Origin: an uncultured Bacteroidota bacterium | GTDB lineage: Bacteria > Bacteroidota > Bacteroidia > Bacteroidales > F082 | Direction of reading: 5' to 3' | Length of the DNA stretch: 51,540 bases | Assembly (NCBI GenBank): GCA_900542475.1 | Contig: UQNO01000012.1 | Span: 1 to 51,540 of the forward strand | Part shown: piece by piece, positions 40,349-47,906 of the stretch | Position numbering within the stretch: the stretch's first letter is position 1 | Layout: each line of letters starts with the position of its first letter | Program-made: the position numbers and the translations under genes | The notes under the pieces: generated by a model | The model's database searches: none | Seen by the model: only the letters and a program-made list of their open reading frames with translations | Told to the model about the DNA's origin: nothing

Positions 40349-41194
40349 ATGATTCGGATTTTTAACCATATCGTTGATATTCAATTGTTTTTGAAGGCGA
40401 AACGCAGTTCCGGCCTGTCGGTGGGGCTTGTTCCGACTATGGGTGCTTTGCACGAAGGACATCTTTCATTGATTCGTCGAGCGAAGAAAGAGAACAAGAT
40501 CGTAGTAGCAAGCGTGTTTGTGAATCCTGTTCAGTTTAATAATCCTGCTGATTTGGAGAAATATCCCCGCACGCCGGAAAAAGACGTGGCGTTGCTCGAT
40601 GGTGCCGGCTGTGACGCTGTGTTCATGCCATCGGTAGAGGAGATGTATCCCGCAAAAATCAACGACCACTATGATTTCGGCTCCATAGAGAAGGTGATGG
40701 AGGGCGCTTGTCGTCCCGGTCATTTCAACGGCGTGGCAATAGTGGTGCGCAAGTTGTTTGAAATAGTTGAGCCTGACAGAGCGTATTTCGGTGAAAAAGA
40801 CTTCCAGCAGCAGGCTATCATCAGAAAAATGGTGAAGGATTACAATATCAATCTCGAAATAGTGCCTTGCGATATTGTCCGAGAGAATGACGGTCTCGCC
40901 ATGAGCTCGCGCAATATGCGTCTCAACGCCGACGAGCGCGCCATAGCGCCGATGATTTACAAGGTGTTGCGGGAGACTGTCGCCAAGGTCGATACGATGA
41001 GCCCTGCCGAGATGAAGGCTTTCGCATTGAAAAGATACTCCGAAATAAAACAATTTGACGTTGAATACGTTGAGATAGCAGACGAGACGACGCTGCAGAG
41101 CGTGAAAGAATGGAACGACAGCGAACACGCCCGCATCTTCGTGGCGTTGCAACTCGGACCTGTCCGTTTGATTGATAACTTGAGAGTTTATTAA
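40349..41194 (+). CDS. panC: Pantothenate synthetase
   Basis: This 281-residue enzyme joins pantoate and beta-alanine using ATP in coenzyme A synthesis. PTMGALHEGHLSLI (about 29-42) carries the HxGH nucleotide-binding site; VFVNPVQFN and RPGHFNGVA contact pantoate; GLAMSSRN is the KMSKS-like loop. It starts a three-gene operon with panD (1 bp gap), which supplies beta-alanine, and a flippase-like protein. Confidence 0.97.
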   Translation: MIRIFNHIVDIQLFLKAKRSSGLSVGLVPTMGALHEGHLSLIRRAKKENKIVVASVFVNPVQFNNPADLEKYPRTPEKDVALLDGAGCDAVFMPSVEEMYPAKINDHYDFGSIEKVMEGACRPGHFNGVAIVVRKLFEIVEPDRAYFGEKDFQQQAIIRKMVKDYNINLEIVPCDIVRENDGLAMSSRNMRLNADERAIAPMIYKVLRETVAKVDTMSPAEMKAFALKRYSEIKQFDVEYVEIADETTLQSVKEWNDSEHARIFVALQLGPVRLIDNLRVY

Positions 41195-41195
41195 A

Positions 41196-41540
41196 ATGAA
41201 TATAGAAGTTCTTAAATCGAAAATTCATCGCGCCACTGTAACACAGGCCGACCTTGACTATATCGGCAGCATCACTATCGACGAAGACTTGATGGATGCT
41301 GTCAACCTTGTCGAAAACGAGAAAGTCGATATTTACAATATCACCAACGGACATCGGCTGCACACCTATGTCATCAAAGGCAAAAGGGGCAGCGGTGTCA
41401 TCGGAATCAACGGAGCGGCTGCACATCTCGTGAAGAAAGGCGACCTCGTGATTATCGCTTCCTACGCCTCGATGGACTTTGAAGAAGCCAAGAAGTTTAA
41501 GCCTATGATTGTTTTTCCTGACAAAAACAACAAAGTTTGA
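41196..41540 (+). CDS. panD: Aspartate 1-decarboxylase
   Basis: This 114-residue proenzyme makes beta-alanine from aspartate. Gly24-Ser25 in DYIGSITID is the self-cleavage site that generates the pyruvoyl cofactor. GVIGINGAAAHL is the other conserved segment. Its product is a substrate of PanC encoded just upstream. The last codons overlap a TTG start of the next gene. Confidence 0.97.
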   Translation: MNIEVLKSKIHRATVTQADLDYIGSITIDEDLMDAVNLVENEKVDIYNITNGHRLHTYVIKGKRGSGVIGINGAAAHLVKKGDLVIIASYASMDFEEAKKFKPMIVFPDKNNKV

Positions 41541-42517
41541 ATAAAAAAGCCTCCAAAACACTATGGTACGTGGCTTTCCTTGCACTGGGAGCGGCGTTGT
41601 TGTGGTTCAGTTTCCGTAACATCGACCTGTCGCGTCTTTGGACAGACATCAAAGGGGCAAGGTATTCATGGATGCTTTTGAGTTTGACGTGTCTCGCCAT
41701 CTCTTTGTTCTTCAGGGCTTTACGTTGGAACGTCCAGATTGAGGCACTTGGCTATAAAACGAGAGCCTCTTCCACCTTTGGAGCCGTCTTAATCGCTTAT
41801 TTTGCAAATTGCATCTTTCCAAGACTGGGCGAGGTGGTGCGCTGCAGCGTGCTGAAACGAAAGGAAAACATACCTTTCGACAAGACTTTCGGCTCGGTCG
41901 TCTCCGAGCGCATAATCGACATTCTGGTGTTGTTCTTAATGGCATTTCTGGTAATCGTTTTTCAATGGAAACTGCTCGGAAGTTTGATTACATCTTGGAT
42001 GATGCCGCTTGTTAACAGGCTGATAAACAATGTTTTACTTGGAATAATAGTAATCGTTGCCGGTATCGTTCTTGTCTTTTTTTTAGTGAAAATAATTAGA
42101 AGAAACAAGAAAATCGTTTCTCTTTGGCATGGTTTCATCGACGGTATAAAGTCGGTTGTCACTATGAAGCATAAATGGCGTTTTGTCCTTTATACGCTGG
42201 CGATTTGGGGCTTTTACGTACTGATGACTTGGCTGCCGTTCTATATGTTGCCCGAGACATCGCATTTGGGCGTGGTAGAGGCTGTCACCTTGCTTGGAAT
42301 CGCAACTTTAGGCGTTGTCGCGCCGGTTCCAGGAGGCATAGGAACATATCATTTCATCGCCATCACCTTGCTGAACGGCTTCTATGGAATTTCTGAACAA
42401 GTAGCAGGTTCATTTGCCGCCGTCAACCACGGCTCGCAAATGTTGTTTTACCTCATCACCGGTATAATCGCCTACGTGGTGATGCTCTTTTTTGACAAGA
42501 GAAAACCTGTAAACTAA
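41537..42517 (+). CDS. Flippase-like integral membrane protein (LPG synthase TM family)
   Basis: This 326-residue membrane protein has about eight transmembrane segments and belongs to the family of lysylphosphatidylglycerol synthase membrane domains and AglD-like proteins. Landmarks are FRALRWNVQIEALG, FPRLGEVVRCSVLKR (the RxGE motif) and PVPGGIGTYHF near the C-terminus. The start is TTG at 41537, in a TTGA overlap with the panD stop; the next in-frame ATG is too far inside. Linkage after panC-panD recurs in Bacteroidota as far as I recall, but why is unclear to me. Substrate unknown; lipid translocation is a family-level guess. Confidence 0.85.
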   Translation: MNKKASKTLWYVAFLALGAALLWFSFRNIDLSRLWTDIKGARYSWMLLSLTCLAISLFFRALRWNVQIEALGYKTRASSTFGAVLIAYFANCIFPRLGEVVRCSVLKRKENIPFDKTFGSVVSERIIDILVLFLMAFLVIVFQWKLLGSLITSWMMPLVNRLINNVLLGIIVIVAGIVLVFFLVKIIRRNKKIVSLWHGFIDGIKSVVTMKHKWRFVLYTLAIWGFYVLMTWLPFYMLPETSHLGVVEAVTLLGIATLGVVAPVPGGIGTYHFIAITLLNGFYGISEQVAGSFAAVNHGSQMLFYLITGIIAYVVMLFFDKRKPVN

Positions 42518-42696
42518 TCCTCAAGATAGTTGATATAACACCTCTTTTCGGTAATGTGTTTTGAAAAACAATCCGGGTACGAGTGTTGTAAAACGAGTTC
42601 TTCTATTTGCGTTTTTAATATCGGATTATTGTTAGAATGCTGATATGTATAAGTATAATAATTCTCCGGATTGAGTATGGGAAAAATACCTTTCAT
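42514..42696 (-). CDS. Possible small protein in the panD operon-rfaE2 gap
   Basis: A 60-residue minus-strand frame (MKGIFPILNPENYYTYTYQ...) nearly fills the 256-bp gap between the flippase-like gene and rfaE2. Its stop overlaps the flippase gene end by 4 bp. It has no family I recognise, no signal peptide and no clear promoter. The codon usage is plausible but the evidence is weak, and it could be chance. Confidence 0.25.
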   Translation of the reverse strand: MKGIFPILNPENYYTYTYQHSNNNPILKTQIEELVLQHSYPDCFSKHITEKRCYINYLED

Positions 42697-42723
42697 TTAT
42701 TTCGAAAAATTAACACAAAGTCA

Positions 42724-42754
42724 TTTGGTTTTTCGTATATCTTTAGTAATTTTG
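42724..42754 (+). promoter_or_regulatory. Bacteroidota promoter for rfaE2
   Basis: TTTG (42724-42727), a 19-base spacer and TAATTTTG (42747-42754) match the consensus exactly in spacing. The predicted leader before the ATG at 42774 is about 15 nt, with GGGAG just ahead of the start codon. Confidence 0.75.
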
Positions 42755-42773
42755 CAAAAATATTTTCGGGAGA

Positions 42774-43259
42774 ATGAATTATTTCAAAAAAATAAACAAC
42801 AAACTTCTTGATAAAGCAGGTCTCGCAGCTTGGCTTGACGATTGCCGCAAAAACGGAAAGAAAATTGTTTTTTCTAACGGCTGTTTCGACATTTTGCATC
42901 GCGGTCATGTGGAATATCTGTCAAAGGCGGCATCGTTTGGCGATGTGATGATAATCGGCTTGAACACGGATGCTTCTGTCAAGCGTTTGAAAGGTCCGTC
43001 GCGCCCGGTGAATGACGAGAAATCGCGCGCGTTTGTGCTTGCCGGACTCGAATTTGTCAGTGCCGTCACGTTTTTTGACGAAGACACTCCTTATAATCTG
43101 ATAAAGACAGTCCAACCGGATTTCTTGGTCAAGGGCAGCGATTACAAGCCGGAAGACATCGTCGGCTACGACATAGTGACGGCGAAAGGCGGCAGAGTCG
43201 TCACCGTTGACTTGGTAGAAGGGTTCTCGACGACAGGAATTATCAATAAAATGAAATGA
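42774..43259 (+). CDS. rfaE2: D-glycero-beta-D-manno-heptose 1-phosphate adenylyltransferase
   Basis: This 161-residue nucleotidyltransferase activates heptose 1-phosphate to ADP-heptose for the LPS core. It matches the C-terminal domain of bifunctional HldE as a separate protein. VFSNGCFDILHRGHVEYL carries the HxGH motif, and DYKPEDIVGYD and STTGIINKM close the fold. The partner kinase (RfaE1 type) is not in the window. Confidence 0.95.
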   Translation: MNYFKKINNKLLDKAGLAAWLDDCRKNGKKIVFSNGCFDILHRGHVEYLSKAASFGDVMIIGLNTDASVKRLKGPSRPVNDEKSRAFVLAGLEFVSAVTFFDEDTPYNLIKTVQPDFLVKGSDYKPEDIVGYDIVTAKGGRVVTVDLVEGFSTTGIINKMK

Positions 43260-43289
43260 TGTGTGTCCACAGCGTATTGAAGACACATC
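43258..43289. terminator. Possible bidirectional terminator between rfaE2 and rlmI
   Basis: GATGTGT (43258-43264) can pair with ACACATC (43283-43289), a 7-bp stem with an 18-base loop, at the junction of two convergent genes. It overlaps the rfaE2 stop codon and has no strong T-tract, so this is a weak call. Confidence 0.3.
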
Positions 43290-43290
43290 T

Positions 43291-44484
43291 CTAAATAATC
43301 TCCAATACCAGTCCTTTCAGATAAGCTCCTTCGGGATGATAGATGTTAATCGGGTGGTCTTCTGGCTGTGCGAGCTGGTGCAAGATAGCGGCTTTTCTGC
43401 CTGTTTCGATGGCTGCTGCCATGACAATGCTCTGAAATTGCGCCTTGTCAACAGCTTGTGAGCAGCTGAAGGTGAACAGCAAGCCTCCCGGTTTAATCTT
43501 CTTGATTGCCTCTTTGTTTATGAATTTGTAACCTTGCAAGCCACGGTGCAGCGACTTATGGTTTTTCGCAAAAGCCGGCGGGTCGAGGATAATCATATCG
43601 AATTGATTTTCAGGCATATCTTGAAGATAGGTCTTGGCATCTTCAACCAAACTCGGGTTGTCTTCATTTGAAAAGCCGTTCAGCCTGATATTGCTCTCGC
43701 AGCTTGTTATCGCTTTTTTGGAGCAATCAACGGAAACCACTTTTTTCGCGCCGCCTTGCAAGGCTGTCACCGAGAAGCCTCCGGTGTAGCAGAAGGTATT
43801 CAAAACGGTGCGTCCCTTGGCCAATCTCTTCACTAAATCGCGATTGAGACGCTGGTCGAGGAAGAAACCTGTTTTCTGCCCTTCTTCCCAGTCAATCAGG
43901 AACTTGGAGTCGTTTTCAAGCACAAAATCCTCACATTTTCTGCCAAGAATATAGCCGTCGTCCACTGCGTCTTTGCCCATGCGTTGCATCGCTTCGGAGC
44001 TTTTGTTGTAAACGGCCTCTATCTTAAGATCCGGAATAGCCTCTATTGCCTGTGCTATTGCGTTGACACTCAATGCCATGCCCTCCGTCTGCGCCTGAAT
44101 CACGGCGGTCTTTCCGTAGATGTCGATAATCAGTCCGGGGAGGTTGTCGCCTTCCGAATGGACTAAACGGAAGCAGTTGGTGTGGGGATTATCAATAAAT
44201 CCGAGTGCTTTGCGTGTCTTTAAGGCTGCGTTGAGTCGCTGCTGCCAAAACATAGCCCCGATTTTGGTGTTCTCGAAAGAAAGAAGTTTCACGGCGATGT
44301 TGCCCGCCTCGCAGAAACCAGTGCCTAAAATCTCATCATGAGAGTTTATAACTGTCACAGTGTCACCGGCTTGTAAATTCGGGGCTGCTTCTGCTATGGC
44401 ACCCGAGAAAATCCACGGATGGAAACGCTTCACAGCCTCGTCCTTGCCTTCACGAAGCTTGATAACAGGATATAATGGGTTCAT
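43291..44484 (-). CDS. rlmI: RlmI-like 23S rRNA cytosine methyltransferase
   Basis: This 397-residue protein has an N-terminal PUA domain (about 1-70, FHPWIFSGAI and GTGFCEAGNIAVKLL), an EEHEA-like middle domain, and a C-terminal SAM-dependent methyltransferase (TVLNTFCYTGGFSVTALQGGA, VVSVDCSKKAI, ILDPPAFAKN with the DPPAF motif, FTFSCSQ). RlmI methylates C5 of a cytosine in 23S rRNA. ATG at 44484 (MNPLYPVIKL) is chosen over TTG at 44490. It starts 6 bp after the Ig-like lipoprotein gene on the same strand. Confidence 0.9.
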   Translation of the reverse strand: MNPLYPVIKLREGKDEAVKRFHPWIFSGAIAEAAPNLQAGDTVTVINSHDEILGTGFCEAGNIAVKLLSFENTKIGAMFWQQRLNAALKTRKALGFIDNPHTNCFRLVHSEGDNLPGLIIDIYGKTAVIQAQTEGMALSVNAIAQAIEAIPDLKIEAVYNKSSEAMQRMGKDAVDDGYILGRKCEDFVLENDSKFLIDWEEGQKTGFFLDQRLNRDLVKRLAKGRTVLNTFCYTGGFSVTALQGGAKKVVSVDCSKKAITSCESNIRLNGFSNEDNPSLVEDAKTYLQDMPENQFDMIILDPPAFAKNHKSLHRGLQGYKFINKEAIKKIKPGGLLFTFSCSQAVDKAQFQSIVMAAAIETGRKAAILHQLAQPEDHPINIYHPEGAYLKGLVLEII

Positions 44485-44490
44485 TTTCAA

Positions 44491-46221
44491 TTAGTTTTTT
44501 ATTTTCCAAGGCTCGTCCAAGTCAATGTCCCAGTTGGCTCGCACTTCGAGCGTGCCTTTGTAAAACACTATCTTTTCCGGTTGCAGTTTTTTGTCGAAGT
44601 TGCCAGGACTCCATTCACCGTTGGCATCTAAATCAAGAGTGGCTTTGAGTTTGTATTTCCCTGGTTCAAGATACCAGAACGAGATTTCGTCGGTGTTTGT
44701 AAGTATTTGCTTTTCAACGATTTTGCCCTGCTCTGTCGTCAATTCTATAATTACTTGAGGAACATTTTCGGGCACTGCCACGGTGAGAAAGATGTTGCCA
44801 TAAGCCGATTCTTCCTGAACTTGGAATTTTAGTCCGATGGAATCGTTGACGGCGCCTCTCAATCCGAAGAATACGGAGTCGGGAATGATGACCTGATACT
44901 TTTTCTCTTGTTTGAAGTTGTTTAGAATCTGATATTTAAGACCATAGTTATCGACTTTTTCAAATTGCAGGGCGTTATAGACGGTATCGTTATCTTCGAT
45001 ATAGAATGTGGAGTTTAGTTTTTGTAAGCCGACGACGGGTTCGTTGAATGAGAGGACGAGTGACTGTTCCGGCTTGAGTTTGTTGGCCTTGATATTGTTT
45101 TTTATCACCAGTTTTTTAATGACATTTTCTTCTTGTGTGCGTTTTCTTCTTGATGTGGATTGGCGTGGAATGAGGCTGTAATGTGTTGTGTCGCAGATAT
45201 TCGCGCCATCGTTGATACTGATTCGGAGGCTGTCTTTACAAGGTGTGAAATACCATAACACGGTGTCTTTTCTGGCGGAATACACGGGCATGATATTGAA
45301 CGTGTCGGGCAGTTGCTCCAGGGCGTTGATAGCAACATTTTGAGCCGGGTAGCGAAACACGAAGCGTAGCAGGCCCTCTTCGACAAGTTCTTTCTTGAAA
45401 ATCTTCTGAATGGAGTCTTCCTGAATGAAAGAAAACAACTCGTAAATAGGATATTCAGGTTTTTTTATTTCGATAACGGAATCGTTGTTCGCAATGGAAT
45501 CATTGGCTGTTGTATCGTATATTGCATCTTTAATAATATGATTATCAATAAAATATGGCTTGACCAAATCTGAATAAAAGGCTATTTCTTCGTTTGGAAG
45601 ATCGTAAATCATGTTGGAATTATTGTCTTTTAATGCGAATAAAAGATATTCTTTGTCGGAGAGTCCGGAGAGTTCGAAATCGCCTGATTTGTCTGTCATG
45701 GTGACATAGTTTGGCTTGCTGTTATACGGCAAAGAGTCGTATAATCCCACTAAAAAGCCCTCCATTGGTGTCAGCGTCGAGGCGGAAATCACTTTCCCCT
45801 TCAGTGAAAGGGAGTCGATGCTTTCGCCTGTGGAGAAATTGAAAACATAATCTTTGAACACATTGCCCTCGTGCAAATCCTTGATGGCATCGCCAAAATT
45901 GATGGAATAGGTGGTGTTCTCCTTTAGGGGTTCCTCAAACCTGATAGTCACTGTTTTACCACTTGTCCTGAACGTTGGTTTTTTGTCGGTCGGAGGTGAG
46001 ATGAGCACGTTGTTCGACGGATTGTTCAGTGTCACGAATTCATCGAAGGTGAGAGAAATCGTCTTCCCTTTGAAGTTTGTCGAATTGTTTTCCGGTGATG
46101 TGTTAAGCACGACGGGCGGTTGTTGGTCTTTCGGTCCCCCGCTCGGTGTCACCACATTGGCACAGCGGCATAAAACCAACAGAGTGATGATTATCGCAAT
46201 ATTTCTGACAATGTTTTTCAT
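44491..46221 (-). CDS. Ig-like (Big_5) domain lipoprotein
   Basis: This 576-residue lipoprotein has a short signal peptide ending LVLCRC (Cys about 20 in this numbering). A Big_5-type Ig-like domain follows (about 35-130, with PPVVLNTSPENNSTNFKG, ISLTFDEFVTL and NTTYSINFGDAIKDL), then a carboxypeptidase-regulatory-like region (GDFELSGLSDKEYLLFALKDNNSN) and further sheet-rich segments. It is a conserved Bacteroidota envelope lipoprotein type of unknown role. ATG at 46221 is chosen because TATTTTTG lies only 4 bases upstream; the longer frame to 46287 would start before the promoter. Confidence 0.8.
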   Translation of the reverse strand: MKNIVRNIAIIITLLVLCRCANVVTPSGGPKDQQPPVVLNTSPENNSTNFKGKTISLTFDEFVTLNNPSNNVLISPPTDKKPTFRTSGKTVTIRFEEPLKENTTYSINFGDAIKDLHEGNVFKDYVFNFSTGESIDSLSLKGKVISASTLTPMEGFLVGLYDSLPYNSKPNYVTMTDKSGDFELSGLSDKEYLLFALKDNNSNMIYDLPNEEIAFYSDLVKPYFIDNHIIKDAIYDTTANDSIANNDSVIEIKKPEYPIYELFSFIQEDSIQKIFKKELVEEGLLRFVFRYPAQNVAINALEQLPDTFNIMPVYSARKDTVLWYFTPCKDSLRISINDGANICDTTHYSLIPRQSTSRRKRTQEENVIKKLVIKNNIKANKLKPEQSLVLSFNEPVVGLQKLNSTFYIEDNDTVYNALQFEKVDNYGLKYQILNNFKQEKKYQVIIPDSVFFGLRGAVNDSIGLKFQVQEESAYGNIFLTVAVPENVPQVIIELTTEQGKIVEKQILTNTDEISFWYLEPGKYKLKATLDLDANGEWSPGNFDKKLQPEKIVFYKGTLEVRANWDIDLDEPWKIKN

Positions 46222-46225
46222 GATG

Positions 46226-46233
46226 CAAAAATA
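46226..46233 (-). promoter_or_regulatory. -7 box directly against the start codon of the Ig-like lipoprotein
   Basis: On the minus strand TATTTTTG (46233 to 46226) is followed by CATC and the ATG at 46221. The predicted transcript would have almost no leader, as at 13026-13040. Confidence 0.5.
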
Positions 46234-46269
46234 ATAAAAAATCATACTCGCACATATTTGAAAAATTAG

Positions 46270-46277
46270 TATCTTTG
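46270..46277 (+). promoter_or_regulatory. -7 box for the beta-helix cargo gene
   Basis: TATCTTTG lies 25 bp before the ATG at 46303 and is divergent from the lipoprotein promoter 36 bp away. No correctly spaced -33 was seen. Confidence 0.55.
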
Positions 46278-46302
46278 GCACACTCATTAAAAATACGATG
46301 AC

Positions 46303-47895
46303 ATGAGAAAGTTTTTGTTTGCTTTATTTGTCGTGTGCTCATTTGTCATGAATGCGCAGGTTGTGCAAGTGTCTGGTAATCAATCTGGTGTGTGGAATGG
46401 CGAGGTGCATCTGACCGGAGATGTTTTTGTTCCTGACGGCGAGGTGCTGACTGTTGAAGCAGGAACCTCTGTCATCGCCGATGGGTATTATGGGATTACC
46501 GTTTCGGGTGCTTTCCTGGCTTTTGGCGACAAAGAATCCCGGATTTCATTCACGGTGGCAGACACGACGGGCTATTCCAATTACGCTGTTCCTGAACTTG
46601 GCGGTTGGAAGGGTATACTTTTTTTTAAACCTGATGAGATAAAAATTGATTATTGCGACTTTTCTTACGGAAAGACTCAATTGGACGGTGACGGCGGCGC
46701 GATGTGCATGTTTTGGGGCAGAGATGTGGAGATTTCAAACAGCACCTTCCACCACAACACCATGCGACGAAGAGGCGGCGCCATTTTCGCCGAGAACTCT
46801 ATTCTAAATATCCACGACTGCACGGTTTATGATAATTTTGGAGTGGGTTTTGAAGGCTCCTACACCTGGGGCAGCGGCTTCCAATTCCTGAAATGTAATA
46901 TAGTGATGTCTGACATGGTTTTTTATAACAACACTGGCGCCGGCTACGGCGGCGGTATGAATGTTGACAGCTGTAATCTGGAATTAAAAAATGCGGTGTT
47001 TTATAAAAACTCCGCAACAAATGCCGGTGGCTTGGGTATCCAACGCTGCAAAAACTATAACGTGAAAGTGTCAAACATGCTGGCATACGAAAACTCGGTG
47101 ATTCATTATGGCGGAGGTCTCGCAATAGCAACTTCCGACCCGGAACTCAACAATCTCACTATCGTTCATAATTATTGCGGCGGCGGCGGTGGCGCCGGAA
47201 TGCAAAATGCCTTCAACGCCAACCCAACCCTTAACAACTGCATATTCTATGATAATCGCGCACTTCATATATCAAAAGACGACAACAGAGATACTGTCGA
47301 GTATTATTACGGCTCGCAAATATGGCTCTGGGGCTCGGATTGCTTCCCGATTTTTAACAACGGATTGGTGCAGTATGGCTTGGATACTATTGGCAACGGA
47401 GAATTCCTCCCGGAAAGTCATTATAATGATATGATTAATACCAACCCGTTGTTCGTAAACGCCTCAATGCATGATTATCATTTGACTGAAAACAGCCCTT
47501 GTGTAAATACAGGAACCGCCGATATCTCCGGACTTTTCGTTCCTTATATCGACTTGGATGGCGGACCGAGAATCTGCGGCGAAAGAATCGATATGGGCTG
47601 TTATGAATTTGGTTATGAGAATGTGAACGAGACCTCTATTGATGAAAATACTATTTCAATATATCCTAATCCATTGAATGACAACGCTTATTGTATTATA
47701 AAACTGAACAAAAACTCGGATGTTGTCTTACGTCTCTTTTCGCTTGACGGAAAAGAAGTTTATCGTGAAGAAATCAAAGGTTTGGAGGCTGGCGAAAATC
47801 GTGTTTCGCTTGACGGAATGATGGGAAATCTTGAAAAATCAAATAAAATATATTTATTAAATATTGATAATCAATCTGTTAAGATAATATATTAG
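46303..47895 (+). CDS. Exported right-handed beta-helix protein with T9SS sorting domain
   Basis: This 530-residue surface protein has a signal peptide (1-18, ending MNA-Q), a parallel beta-helix (about 25-410) and a C-terminal type A T9SS domain (about 450-530, ISIYPNPLNDNAYC and LRLFSLDGKEVYREEI). The helix repeats follow patterns such as DVEISNSTFHHNTMRRRGGAIFAEN, SCNLELKNAVFYKNSA and PTLNNCIFYDN, with many Gly-Gly turns, as in the choice-of-anchor Q/polymorphic outer-membrane repeat style. RICGERIDMGCYEFG closes the helix. No catalytic residues are recognisable; ligand binding or glycan cleavage cannot be told apart. YfhO-like gene follows after 11 bp. Confidence 0.87.
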   Translation: MRKFLFALFVVCSFVMNAQVVQVSGNQSGVWNGEVHLTGDVFVPDGEVLTVEAGTSVIADGYYGITVSGAFLAFGDKESRISFTVADTTGYSNYAVPELGGWKGILFFKPDEIKIDYCDFSYGKTQLDGDGGAMCMFWGRDVEISNSTFHHNTMRRRGGAIFAENSILNIHDCTVYDNFGVGFEGSYTWGSGFQFLKCNIVMSDMVFYNNTGAGYGGGMNVDSCNLELKNAVFYKNSATNAGGLGIQRCKNYNVKVSNMLAYENSVIHYGGGLAIATSDPELNNLTIVHNYCGGGGGAGMQNAFNANPTLNNCIFYDNRALHISKDDNRDTVEYYYGSQIWLWGSDCFPIFNNGLVQYGLDTIGNGEFLPESHYNDMINTNPLFVNASMHDYHLTENSPCVNTGTADISGLFVPYIDLDGGPRICGERIDMGCYEFGYENVNETSIDENTISIYPNPLNDNAYCIIKLNKNSDVVLRLFSLDGKEVYREEIKGLEAGENRVSLDGMMGNLEKSNKIYLLNIDNQSVKIIY

Positions 47896-47906
47896 ATTAC
47901 TGTTAT

